From: Flavobacterium sp. ASW18X
Lineage (GTDB): Bacteria; Bacteroidota; Bacteroidia; Flavobacteriales; Flavobacteriaceae
DNA length: 64,000 nucleotides
Assembly: GCF_005144745.1 (NCBI RefSeq)
Contig: NZ_SWKK01000010.1
Coordinates: 19,553 to 83,552, forward strand
Reading direction: 5' to 3'
Shown here one piece after another: positions 8,863 through 18,110 of the stretch. Within the stretch, counting starts at the first letter, position 1; every line of letters begins with the position of its first letter. Below the pieces are notes generated by a model. It saw nothing but the letters and a program-made list of their open reading frames with translations. It had not been told where the DNA came from and searched no databases. The translations under genes were made by a program, and so were the position numbers.

Positions 8863-8898
8863 AAAAAGCGTGTCTAGGTTAAGCTAGGCACGCTTTTT
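8863..8898 (-). terminator. Intrinsic terminator of galK-galT
   Basis: The arms 8863-8877 and 8884-8898 pair almost perfectly (AAAAAGCGTG and CACGCTTTTT with an inner CTAG/CTAG) around a six-base loop, giving a T-run on either strand. It starts 17 bases past the galT stop and probably ends the gal transcript. Confidence 0.88.
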
Positions 8899-8914
8899 TA
8901 CATAAATTTCTTGA

Positions 8915-9955
8915 TTATTGCAGAGAATAATGTACGGTAGAAAGCGTATTTAATTTATCTGCAGCTTGTTCTGCAGTAATGTCTCTTTGCGGGTTTGCAA
9001 ACATCTCATACCCTACCATAAATTTTTTCACAGTTGCAGAACGTAATAAAGGAGGATAAAAACTCATATGAAAATGCCATTCTTCATGCAAATCCCCATC
9101 AGTTGGAGCTTGGTGTATTCCACTGGAATAAGGAAAAGAAACCTCAAATAAATTATCAAATTTTGTAGTCACTACTTTAATGGCTTCTGCATAATCTTTT
9201 TTCTCTGCTACTGTTAATTGCAAAATATGCTGTATTTGTCTTTTGGGAGCAATCATCACCTCATATGGCCATACTGCCCAATAAGGAACTAAAGCAATAA
9301 AAGTATCGTTCTCAAAAATGATACGCTCTCTTTGTTCCATTTCTTGCTCAATGTAAGCTAACAACAAACCTTTTGCATTGGCTTGCCAATATTCCTTTTG
9401 TTTAATACTTTTCTTTTCTACCTCTTGCGGAACAGAATATTGTGCCCAAATTTGACCATGAGGATGCGGATTACTACACCCCATCATATCTCCTTTATTT
9501 TCAAATATTTGCACATGGTTGATGCCCTCTTTAGCACCAAGTTCTTGGTATTCTTTTTGCCAAAGTTCTATGACCTTTTCTATCTCTTCTAAAGACATAA
9601 CAGGTAAGGTTTTAGAGTGGTCAGGAGAAAAGCAAATTACTTTACACAGCCCCGTTTCTCCTTTGGCACGCAATAGGCCGTCTACTACCTCATCATTTGG
9701 CGTATCTGCAAGCAATGCAGAAAAATCGTTAGTAAAACTGTAAACACTATCGTAATTTGGGGTTTGTTGCCCGCCGGCTCTAGTATTTCCAGGACACAAA
9801 TAACAATTTGGGTCGTACGTAGGTCTTTCGGCTACAGGTGGCTTTTCTTGTTTGCCTTGCCAGGGTCTTTTGGTTCTATGTGGCGATACCAAAACCCATT
9901 CCCCAGTTAAAATATTGTATCTTCTATGTGGATGTTCATTAAAATCTAGTGCCAT
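8915..9955 (-). CDS. galT: Galactose-1-phosphate uridylyltransferase
   Basis: The 346-residue enzyme exchanges galactose 1-phosphate for the glucose 1-phosphate of UDP-glucose, the second Leloir step. The active-site motif is intact in GCSNPHPHGQIWA, where the second histidine of HPH is the uridylylated nucleophile. The CYLCPGN motif near residue 52 supplies two zinc-binding cysteines, and HEEWHFHMSFYPP near the C-terminus is a further conserved histidine cluster. Length is as expected. It starts 2 bases after the galK stop, so the two genes are translationally linked. Confidence 0.96.
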   Translation of the reverse strand: MALDFNEHPHRRYNILTGEWVLVSPHRTKRPWQGKQEKPPVAERPTYDPNCYLCPGNTRAGGQQTPNYDSVYSFTNDFSALLADTPNDEVVDGLLRAKGETGLCKVICFSPDHSKTLPVMSLEEIEKVIELWQKEYQELGAKEGINHVQIFENKGDMMGCSNPHPHGQIWAQYSVPQEVEKKSIKQKEYWQANAKGLLLAYIEQEMEQRERIIFENDTFIALVPYWAVWPYEVMIAPKRQIQHILQLTVAEKKDYAEAIKVVTTKFDNLFEVSFPYSSGIHQAPTDGDLHEEWHFHMSFYPPLLRSATVKKFMVGYEMFANPQRDITAEQAADKLNTLSTVHYSLQ

Positions 9956-9957
9956 AG

Positions 9958-11076
9958 TTATGAGTTTATAAGCGTTGTACCATTACTAGGTAAAGTAGTG
10001 AATTGGGAAAGTTCTATACCAAACTTTGATTTGTAAGCTGTTGCAGCTTTAGACACAAAGTCTTCTATAGCATCTTCATGTATTATATTTAGAGTACAGC
10101 CACCAAAGCCGCCCCCCATCATCCTAGCTCCTAATACGCTGGGTTCATCTTGTGTAAGGGCAACCAGATAGTCTAGTTCTGGACAACTTACTTCATATTT
10201 TTTGCTCAATCCTTGATGCGTTTGGTACATGTATGCTCCAAACTGTGATAAATCTCCCTGTTTCAAAGCTTTTACAGCTTGTACAACTCGCTCTGTTTCT
10301 TCTACTACGTAAGAGCTTCTGTCATATAGTACAGCAGACAAGTCGTCCTTTACTTTTTGTAGCATCGCAAGCGTAACATCTCTATAATTTTTGACCGTTT
10401 TGAACTTTTGTTGAACTACAGCCAACGCGTCCTCGCATTGTTGTCTTCTAACGTTATATTCTCCACTGCTTAAGTTATGGGTTACATTAGTATTTAAAAG
10501 TAAGAGTTTATAAGGTTTAAAATTGGTAGGGATATACTCAAATTCCAGAGAATTACAATCGAGTAACATGGCATGTTTTTCTTTGCCCATGACGGACGCA
10601 AACTGATCCATGATTCCGCATTTAGTTCCTACAAAATTGTGTTCTGCCCGTTGTGCTAACTTTACAATATCCCATTTAGAAAGTCCCAATTTAAATAGCT
10701 CATTAAGACCATAAGCAAAGCCACATTCTAAAGCTGCGGAAGAACTAACACCAGAACCAATAGGTAAAAAGCTTTCTATCTCACAATCAAAACCCGCCAA
10801 GCCTTCTTTTAGCTGCTGAATTTCATGCAAAACACCCAACAAATAATTCTCCCAACCTGTTGTACTTTTTTGCACGTTGTCTAAATTGATGCGTAAAACA
10901 CCATCAAACCCTTTACTCCGCACAGAAGCATCGTGCTGAGTACCATTTTTTGTAAACTTTAAATGTATGGTTTTATCTATGGCTGCAGGCAGTACAAATC
11001 CATCATTATAATCTACATGTTCCCCAATCAAATTAATTCTACCAGGAGAGGTTAAATGTATTTCTGTAGTATTCAT
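9958..11076 (-). CDS. galK: Galactokinase
   Basis: The 372-residue GHMP kinase phosphorylates galactose at C1. The galactokinase signature is near the N-terminus (GRINLIGEHVDYNDGFV), the ATP-binding glycine/serine loop is LPIGSGVSSSAALE near residue 106, and the third GHMP motif is MMGGGFGGCTLNI near 315. CGIMDQFASVMG contains the catalytic aspartate. It is followed directly by galT and by a strong terminator. The gene before it on the same strand (11345-12457) is a broken sugar transporter, which may once have supplied this pathway. Confidence 0.96.
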   Translation of the reverse strand: MNTTEIHLTSPGRINLIGEHVDYNDGFVLPAAIDKTIHLKFTKNGTQHDASVRSKGFDGVLRINLDNVQKSTTGWENYLLGVLHEIQQLKEGLAGFDCEIESFLPIGSGVSSSAALECGFAYGLNELFKLGLSKWDIVKLAQRAEHNFVGTKCGIMDQFASVMGKEKHAMLLDCNSLEFEYIPTNFKPYKLLLLNTNVTHNLSSGEYNVRRQQCEDALAVVQQKFKTVKNYRDVTLAMLQKVKDDLSAVLYDRSSYVVEETERVVQAVKALKQGDLSQFGAYMYQTHQGLSKKYEVSCPELDYLVALTQDEPSVLGARMMGGGFGGCTLNIIHEDAIEDFVSKAATAYKSKFGIELSQFTTLPSNGTTLINS

Positions 11077-11344
11077 GGGTTATTTTCTTAAACTTTACAC
11101 AGCATTACCACTGTATGAACAAATATAGAAAATATTTTAAGTGTATATACTACATTTATTAACATTTAAAGAAAGTCTGCTTCAGCTGGCCCTAGTTTAC
11201 CAGAATAGAACTAGAATAGTACTAATAACCACCAAAAGCAGTATAATTTGAAATTGATAGTTTTTATACCAAGGTAATTGTTTGTCTACTGATAATGTTA
11301 ACTCCTATTCCATTATTAAATGGAGTAAACCAACCGAAAAACTT

Positions 11345-12457
11345 TTATCCGTTAGTATAATTTACCAACTTTGCCTCTAACTCTTCTAAAGATTTACCTT
11401 TAGTTTCTGGTACTTTAGCGATAATAAATAGAAGCCCTATTACGGCAAATATAGCATACAATAGAAATGTAAGTGCATTACCAAAATTAGATAACTGCCA
11501 TGGAAACACTAATTGTACTAAGAAGGCGAAGGTGAGATTTACTAAGCCTACAAAGGATATGGCTAAACCACGTATACGGTTAGGAAACAATTCTGAAAAC
11601 AAAACCCACATTACTGGACCTATGGAAACTGCATAAAAAGAAACGAATAGTAAAATACCTATAAGAATTAAAGAGGTATCCATAGCAGCAGCAGCCGTAA
11701 CCAAATTAGCTTCGTACTGCTTAGCTGTTTCCGTTCCTAAATGTTGTGCTAAGGCCGCTTTAAAATCCAAGTCGTTATCAAAAGTTTGGCCTATAACGGG
11801 TGCTATTTTAGATGTTTGTATAGCAGAGGGCAATTGTTCTAAAGCCGTGTTATCTAGAGTATAACTTGCTGTTTTAAATCCGTAAGTAAGTAATAGCATA
11901 GATATTCCCATACCTATCATTCCATATATCAGCATAGGTTTTCTACCTAACCTATCGATGATAAACATGGCTAAAACCGTAAATACCAGATTAACTAAGC
12001 CTACTAAAATAGCTTGTAAAAAAGAAGCATCTGTACCTATGCCGGTTTGTTCAAAAATCATAGGAGCATAGAACATCACGCTATTAATACCCACCAACTG
12101 CTGAAAAATTGCGACAATTATACCTACCACAATAACCAGACACATATTCTTTTTAAAAATTTCTTTTATATGGACCTTTTCTTTTTCTTGTTCTTGCTGA
12201 ATACTTTTTTCTATAGCACGCATTTGAATTCCACCCGGCCAATTTTGTAACGTATCTTGAAAAATGTATTTAAAGCTTAAAAATTGTGGTTTTTCCAGGG
12301 ACTGATTCAAATCGAGCATATTCATCCCATCCTTGGTAGCAATCCAAAGTCTATTTTTACTATCCTTGTGTAGAGAAGAAATGTAATTATTAGCAAGACT
12401 ATTTGGGTCTTCTTGATTGTATTTAAACTGCCTAATGACTTTATCAAGGACTTTCAT
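11345..12457 (-). pseudogene. Chimera: hybrid-sensor propeller fragment fused to half of a sugar:H+ symporter
   Basis: The 370-residue frame joins two unrelated pieces. Residues about 1-55 (VIRQFKYNQEDPNSLANNY, then SKNRLWIATKDGMNMLD) are a two-component-regulator propeller repeat, as found in the periplasmic part of hybrid two-component sensors. From about residue 78 the frame matches the C-terminal half of a sugar-porter MFS protein: QQLVGINSVMFYAPMIFE, IDRLGRKPM, and the end PETKGKSLEELE. The first six membrane helices and the N-terminal GLDxxxISG region are missing, so transport is not expected. I interpret this as a deletion that fused a sensor gene in frame to a transporter. A paralogous transporter at 14979-16172 shows what the lost half would look like. 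Confidence 0.85.
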
Positions 12458-12811
12458 TTTATTCTGCTAATTTGTCAATAAGTTAAGACTACCCTACAGC
12501 CGTAATTTGTCTTAGCACTTAAATCTTTTTAAAGATCATTTAAGCTAATAAAACAGCATACACTATATGTTTTAAAAGATATAAGATATGGTTTTATTGC
12601 CAAACCCTTTTCTTACACCTACCTAAATTCGTGCACATGCAACAAATACACAATAATCTAAATTTCAAGTATTTAACTTAAAAAAACAAGAACAATAGGT
12701 ACCAAAACACCACATAATAAATGTGTTTTTTAAAGTTTTTAACTAGCAAGTATGAGTGCTTTGTTATAACTTGACGCTTTTAATAAAACACAGACAAACT
12801 GCCATTTTTTT
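12458..12811. other. AT-rich divergent spacer
   Basis: This 354-base region separates the minus-strand chimera from the plus-strand formylglycine-generating enzyme. It should contain promoters for both, but I see no convincing -33/-7 pair, RNA or repeat. No remnant of the missing sensor or transporter sequence is recognisable here. Confidence 0.5.
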
Positions 12812-13939
12812 ATGACGCTTTCTACAAAAAACCTCCTTATCAAAACAGTGCTTTTAAGCTTTATTTTTAGTCTCTTTTTTACAGCTTGTAAAGAAAAGAA
12901 AATAGCTAAAGACACACCCCAAGCTCAAACAAAAGCTCAAGTAGAAACTCCAAAGATTTTAATAAAAAAACCAGCAACTGTAGAAACTCCAGAAGGAATG
13001 GTGTGGATTCCGGGGGGTACGTTTAATCAAGGAGCGTTAGAAGGGGATACAATGGCCATGAATCATGAAAAACCTAGACACCAAGTTACGGTAGATGGCT
13101 TCTTTATGGACATACATGAAGTTACCAATGCCCAGTTTAGAGAATTTGTAACAGCCACGGGGTATGTAACGGTTGCGGAACGTAAAATTGATTGGGAAGA
13201 AATGAAACAACAATTACCACCAAATACGCCCAAACCCCATGATAGCATTTTGCAGCCTGGCGCTTTAATTTTTAAAAAAACGAAGTCTTCCGTGCCTAAT
13301 TTATACGATTATTCTCAGTGGTGGGAATGGAAAATTGGCGCCAATTGGAAACACCCTAACGGTCCTGAAAGCACTATTGAAGGTAAAGACAACGAACCTG
13401 TTGTGCAAGTAGCTTATGAGGACGCTTTAGCGTATTGTGAGTGGGCAGGTAAACGCTTACCAACCGAGGCTGAGTGGGAATACGCTGCACGTGCTCAAAA
13501 AGAAAACGCCATTTTTTTCTGGGGAAATGACCACAGTCAACTAAATAAATATGCAAATACTTGGGAGGGTGAATTCCCTAAAGTAAATAATAAAGAAGAT
13601 GGGTATGAAAGACGCGCTCCAGTGATGAGCTATCCAAAAAATAACTTTGGTTTGTATGATATGGCGGGCAATGTATGGGAATGGACCACAGATTGGTACA
13701 ATATTAACTACTACAAAGAACTTGCAAATAAGGGTACCATCCACAATCCTCAAGGGCCTACGGCGGCCTATAATCCAAACAACCCTATGATTCATGAAAA
13801 AGTAATTAAAGGCGGTTCTTTTCTTTGTAGTGACAGTTATTGTGCAAGCTACCGTATTAGTGCCCGTATGGCAACAAGCATGGATTCTGGAGCTGAGCAT
13901 GTTGGCTTTAGAGCTATAAAAGATATTCCCCTAGAGTAG
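12812..13939 (+). CDS. Lipoprotein formylglycine-generating enzyme (sulfatase maturase, SUMF1 family)
   Basis: The 375-residue protein belongs to the formylglycine-generating enzyme family, which oxidises the active-site cysteine of sulfatases to formylglycine. The two catalytic cysteines are present with the canonical five-residue spacing in GGSFLCSDSYCASYR (Cys339 and Cys344), distinguishing it from the many SUMF1-like proteins that lack them. Other family motifs are GGTFNQGA, YCEWAGKRLPTEAEWEYA and YDMAGNVWEWTTDWY. The N-terminus has a hydrophobic segment ending in LFFTAC, a lipobox, so the protein should be anchored in the periplasm or outer membrane. A C-x-P-S-R sulfatase, also a lipoprotein, lies 4 kb downstream on the same strand and is the obvious client. 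Confidence 0.92.
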   Translation: MTLSTKNLLIKTVLLSFIFSLFFTACKEKKIAKDTPQAQTKAQVETPKILIKKPATVETPEGMVWIPGGTFNQGALEGDTMAMNHEKPRHQVTVDGFFMDIHEVTNAQFREFVTATGYVTVAERKIDWEEMKQQLPPNTPKPHDSILQPGALIFKKTKSSVPNLYDYSQWWEWKIGANWKHPNGPESTIEGKDNEPVVQVAYEDALAYCEWAGKRLPTEAEWEYAARAQKENAIFFWGNDHSQLNKYANTWEGEFPKVNNKEDGYERRAPVMSYPKNNFGLYDMAGNVWEWTTDWYNINYYKELANKGTIHNPQGPTAAYNPNNPMIHEKVIKGGSFLCSDSYCASYRISARMATSMDSGAEHVGFRAIKDIPLE

Positions 13940-13985
13940 TATGTAATATTTTGTAAATACTGGTTGCGTTTAGTAGCTTAGCTGC

Positions 13986-14765
13986 ATGCCATTTAAGTAT
14001 TTTCCTCCAAACTCTAATTTCTATTTATCCTATACATACCAGTATGAAAGTAACCAAAAGTATACGCTAGTTTTTTTACATGATTCCCTAGGATGTATTA
14101 GTTTATGGCGGGATTTTCCGGCGCAGTTAAGCCAAAAGAATGGCATGAATGCTTTGATTTATGACCGGGCTGGCTATGGCACAGCAGCTAAAGCACCCCA
14201 ATTAGCAGAAAGAGGCGATAATTATCATGAGGTAGAAGCAGACCTTCTAATACCATTCTTAAAACATCTAAATATTGAAAATCCCATTTTATTTGGTCAT
14301 AGTGATGGTGCAACCATTGCATTAATAGCAGCAGGCAAACATCCTAACTACATAAAAGGATGTATTGTAGAAGGTGCTCATTCTTTTGTTGAAGAAATCA
14401 CGTTAAAAGGTATTATCCAGGCTAAAAGTGCGTATACTAAGAATGATGTATTGCACCAAAAATTAACCAAGTACCATGGAGACAAAGTACATCAGCTATT
14501 TATGGCATGGACAGAAACATGGTTAGAGCCAAGTTTTAAATCTTGGAATATCTTTTCTTTTTTAACTCAAATTACGTGCCCTGTTTTTGTACTACAGGGA
14601 GAGCTAGACGAATTTGGTACCTTAGAACAAGTACACGTTATTCTAAACAAAGTTAAAGGTGAAAAACAGGAATTGATTTTAAGAGATACAGGACATTCCC
14701 CTCATAAAGAACATCCTGAGATAGTGTACAAAGGAGTAAGTCAGTTTTTAGCAGATTATTTTTGA
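13986..14765 (+). CDS. Alpha/beta hydrolase
   Basis: The 259-residue protein has the alpha/beta hydrolase fold. The nucleophile elbow is LFGHSDGATIAL (Ser106), the acid is probably the aspartate in LQGELDEFG, and the histidine lies in RDTGHSPHKEHPE. The oxyanion-loop region LVFLHDSLGC is near residue 30. There is no signal peptide, so it acts in the cytoplasm. The substrate cannot be deduced. It starts 46 bases after the formylglycine-generating enzyme and may be cotranscribed. Confidence 0.85.
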   Translation: MPFKYFPPNSNFYLSYTYQYESNQKYTLVFLHDSLGCISLWRDFPAQLSQKNGMNALIYDRAGYGTAAKAPQLAERGDNYHEVEADLLIPFLKHLNIENPILFGHSDGATIALIAAGKHPNYIKGCIVEGAHSFVEEITLKGIIQAKSAYTKNDVLHQKLTKYHGDKVHQLFMAWTETWLEPSFKSWNIFSFLTQITCPVFVLQGELDEFGTLEQVHVILNKVKGEKQELILRDTGHSPHKEHPEIVYKGVSQFLADYF

Positions 14766-14978
14766 CAATAACGCTATCCTTAAAATAGATTGCTATTCGC
14801 AATCTAAATTATCAACTCTTTTTAGTTACTGCTAATTCAAGGTATATAAGTACATATTATTCCACTAATTTCAACAAAATTCTATAATTAGGGGTAAAAT
14901 ATGCCTAGCTTAAGCCTATATACGTTAAATGCAATTTATTTACAATAATTTAATTTGCACTATCCACAACTAATAAAC

Positions 14979-16172
14979 ATGCCAAAACAAACTAACGCAT
15001 ACAAATATTCGTTTATAGTAGCCATTGGCGGGCTCATCTTTGGTTTAGATGCGGCCCTTATTTCTGGCACTATTAACTTTATTACTAAAGAATTTGCTCT
15101 TAGTGACATACAATTGGGAACAGCCGTTAGTGCTCCCGCATTAGGTGTATTATTAGCACTACCCTTTGCTGGTTACGCTTGTGATAAATTTGGTCGTAAA
15201 AAAACATTAATTATCGTAGCTTTTCTCTATTTATTTTCTGCTATTTTTTCTGCATTAGCTCCTAATTACTTTACGCTGGTGGCCGCACGTTTTATTGGAG
15301 GTCTGGCGTTTAGTTCCATTTCTTTAGCCTCTATGTACATTGGAGAAATTGCACCTCCTAAACTCAGAGGCAAATTAGTGTCTATGACACAAATTAATAT
15401 TGTAATAGGTCTATCTGCAGCGTATTTTATAAACTATTTAATTTTAGACTGGTCTACAGCGACTAGTGGATGGGCAGTAGATTATGGCTTAACCACCAAC
15501 GTTTGGCGCTGGATGTTAGGCTCAGAAATAATTCCGGCACTTATTTGGTTTCTATTGCTGTTTACCATTCCTGAAAGTCCATCTTGGTACCTGCTAAAAA
15601 ACAGGAAAGAGGAAGCCACTAAAGTGCTTACCAACCTAATGCCGTTAACAGAGATTCCTAAATACATCAATGAGAATCTAGAACGCATCCATTCCAAGAC
15701 AAAAGAACTTAGTATTGTAGAACAGTTAAAAGGTGTTTTCGCAAAGCGAATGCGTGTCATTTTAATCATTGCTACTACCATTGCCATTGCACAACAAGCC
15801 ACTGGTATTAATGCAATTCTTTTTTACGCCCCAACGGTTTTTGAACAATTGGGATTAGGTACAGATGCGGCATTTGCACAAGCCATCTGGATTGGTCTCG
15901 TAAGTATAGTGTTTACTATTCTTGCCATTCTTTTAGTAGACAGACTTGGACGTAGACCTATGATTATAGCAGGTATGTTATGGATTGTAGCCAGCTTAGT
16001 ACTTTGTTGGTATGGTTTTTCTCTGGCGGAATATAGCCTAACTCCAGAGGCTTTAATTGCACTAAAAGATGTGCCAAATATTGAACAATTAAATAATCTG
16101 GTAGGCGTGGTGTATGATAGTGATTTGGCAAAATACGAAAGCTGGCGACAATATGTTTGTAAGCAATGGTAA
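14979..16172 (+). pseudogene. 3'-truncated sugar:H+ symporter (MFS)
   Basis: The frame encodes 397 residues of a sugar-porter MFS protein from MPKQTNAYKYSF. The N-terminal half is normal: GGLIFGLDAALISGTINF, DKFGRKKT, the PESPSWYLL motif after helix 6, and then QQATGINAILFYAPTVFE and VDRLGRRPM. It stops after about residue 390, just past helix 9, with a C-terminus (ESWRQYVCKQW) that is out of frame with the glycosidase sequence that follows. The last three helices and the PETKG-type end are absent. I prefer the ATG at 14979 over a TTG at 14955. The final 59 bases overlap the next open frame, so the break is a deletion junction joining two genes, at about 16120-16150. Confidence 0.85.
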
Positions 16173-18096
16173 ACCTTCTTTTCCGTACGATTATTTTTCT
16201 AAAACAGTTGGGCAACCTTTGACCAACACTCAGGTGTATAACGACCATCTTGGGGCACTCTATCACGGTGGTGAAAATCTTTATCCGGTAGACCATGACC
16301 GTGCTATAAATTCTTTCTTACTAAAAGAAGATGGCACTTTTAACGAAGAATTGATGAAAGAGCTCACTACTATTCCAGATACCAACGTAGGCTTTTTGTA
16401 CTACTGGGGCATGTGTATACCAGAATGGGTAGAAAAAAAAGAGCCCGAAATTCGAAAAGGGCGTTCCTTGTTTTTAGGTTTTGACATTGATAACCCAACA
16501 GCCAAAGACCTTTGGGGCAAAATAATACGTAAGACGGGAGAACTTACCAAGGGTAAAAAGGTGACGGAATTAGGGTATGTATTTGCTAACGAACCACACT
16601 GGTATTCAGAAAAAGACCATTGGACCTACAATTACCAAGAAATGCATGGTATCTCTAGCTACACACTCAATAATTTTAGAAAATGGCTAAAGAATACCTA
16701 CAACAATGATATTAAAAAATTGAATGCCAATTGGGAGACAAAATTTTCCTCTTTTGATTCTGTGGAGATTGAAATACCTATAGATACTGCACTTAGAGGA
16801 AAACCTATTTGGTATGATTGGAACCGATACCACATGCAGCGAACTACGGATTGGTTCACTTTTAATCAAGAAAATTTACACAGCGTAAATCCAGAAGCAG
16901 ATACCCATATAAAACTATTTCCTAGAACGTTTTATGAGGATTCTCGTTCTCACGGGATGGATTTTGAAGCACTTACAGAACTTACCACCATGATTGGTCA
17001 CGACGCTAAAGCCTTGGGAGGGCCTAGCATTAGACCGCATATTAAGTCTGACTTTGTTGAAAAGTATGCCTACAAGTGGGACGGTATGGCCATTCTACAC
17101 GATTTTCTAGAGTCCGTGGCTCCAGATAAGATAAATGTAAACTCAGAATCACATTTTCTTTCCTCCGGGCAATGGCGAGATTTAGATACCCGTACCAGTT
17201 ATGTACGCAACGTATACTGGTTGGCCACTTTAATGGGCATGGATGCCAATATGGGCTGGTTCTGGGCGCGTGACCCAGATGGTTCTCCAGAAGACCGTTT
17301 AGAAGGTGAACTTAACTTTTTTGACCCTGGTTTGGGCGGTGCTTATGCAGGCTCTGTAAACATGCAACCCCATGTTGCCAATGAGGTAACACAGGTGATG
17401 TACGATTTAAATAGCTTTTCTGAAGAAATCATCGCTCTGCGTAATCAAAAAAGACCATTACGCTTGTTTTATTCAGAAACCTCAGCGATAAATACTCCTG
17501 ATTATATGACGCAAACGGGTACAATTTACAACGCTTTATTTTTTGAAGGCTTACCACTGGGCTTTGTAACCAAAAATATTATAGAAAAGCAAGACAATAG
17601 TACATGGAGTACCGTGTTGGTGCATAAAACCAAATATGTTACGGAAAAAGAATTTGCGGCACTACAAACTTTTTTAAATAATGGTGGTACGGTTATTATT
17701 GATTCTGACGAAAGCTTGTCTCTTAATGAGTACGGAAAAGAACACAAACAAAAACTCTCTGCCAGCAAAGGTGAATTGATAGTCTTAAACACAGAAAATA
17801 TAGAAAGCTTGAAAAAAGCGGCTTTAGAAAGTGTAGCAGACCAAATACCTCCTGTACAAATAGTAGCTGATAATAGTGAAAAATACAAAACCATTATTTC
17901 TAGAGTGGTAACCCAAGAAGATGGCTCTTATTTGGTGAATCTTTTGAATGTGGGGCGCAATACAACCAAAATTAAATTGCAATTGGATTCTGGAGAGGCT
18001 ATAGCTGTTACAGACTTAATGACGATGAATACTATGGAAACTTCATTTGAACTACCATCAGAAGGGGTTTTGTTATTAGAGGTGAAAAAGAAGTAA
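16114..18096 (+). CDS. 5'-truncated TIM-barrel glycoside hydrolase, GH42/GH-A-like
   Basis: The 660-residue frame resembles clan GH-A glycosidases with a beta-galactosidase-like second domain. The first barrel strands look present or nearly so (VGFLYYWGMCIPEW at about 90). YVFANEPHWYS (near 170) carries an Asn-Glu-Pro typical of the acid/base residue, and NVNSESHFLSS may carry the nucleophile. Residues about 435-560 look like the trimerisation-type domain of GH42, and the end forms a small beta domain. There is no signal peptide: the first dozen residues derive from the fused transporter region, and homologous sequence seems to begin near FVSNGKPSFPYDY. The enzyme therefore lost its export signal and perhaps an N-terminal domain. 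The exact family and substrate are uncertain; the sulfatase 14 bases downstream suggests sulfated algal galactans. Confidence 0.72.
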   Translation: MIVIWQNTKAGDNMFVSNGKPSFPYDYFSKTVGQPLTNTQVYNDHLGALYHGGENLYPVDHDRAINSFLLKEDGTFNEELMKELTTIPDTNVGFLYYWGMCIPEWVEKKEPEIRKGRSLFLGFDIDNPTAKDLWGKIIRKTGELTKGKKVTELGYVFANEPHWYSEKDHWTYNYQEMHGISSYTLNNFRKWLKNTYNNDIKKLNANWETKFSSFDSVEIEIPIDTALRGKPIWYDWNRYHMQRTTDWFTFNQENLHSVNPEADTHIKLFPRTFYEDSRSHGMDFEALTELTTMIGHDAKALGGPSIRPHIKSDFVEKYAYKWDGMAILHDFLESVAPDKINVNSESHFLSSGQWRDLDTRTSYVRNVYWLATLMGMDANMGWFWARDPDGSPEDRLEGELNFFDPGLGGAYAGSVNMQPHVANEVTQVMYDLNSFSEEIIALRNQKRPLRLFYSETSAINTPDYMTQTGTIYNALFFEGLPLGFVTKNIIEKQDNSTWSTVLVHKTKYVTEKEFAALQTFLNNGGTVIIDSDESLSLNEYGKEHKQKLSASKGELIVLNTENIESLKKAALESVADQIPPVQIVADNSEKYKTIISRVVTQEDGSYLVNLLNVGRNTTKIKLQLDSGEAIAVTDLMTMNTMETSFELPSEGVLLLEVKKK

Positions 18097-18110
18097 ACTG
18101 ATTTTATAAC

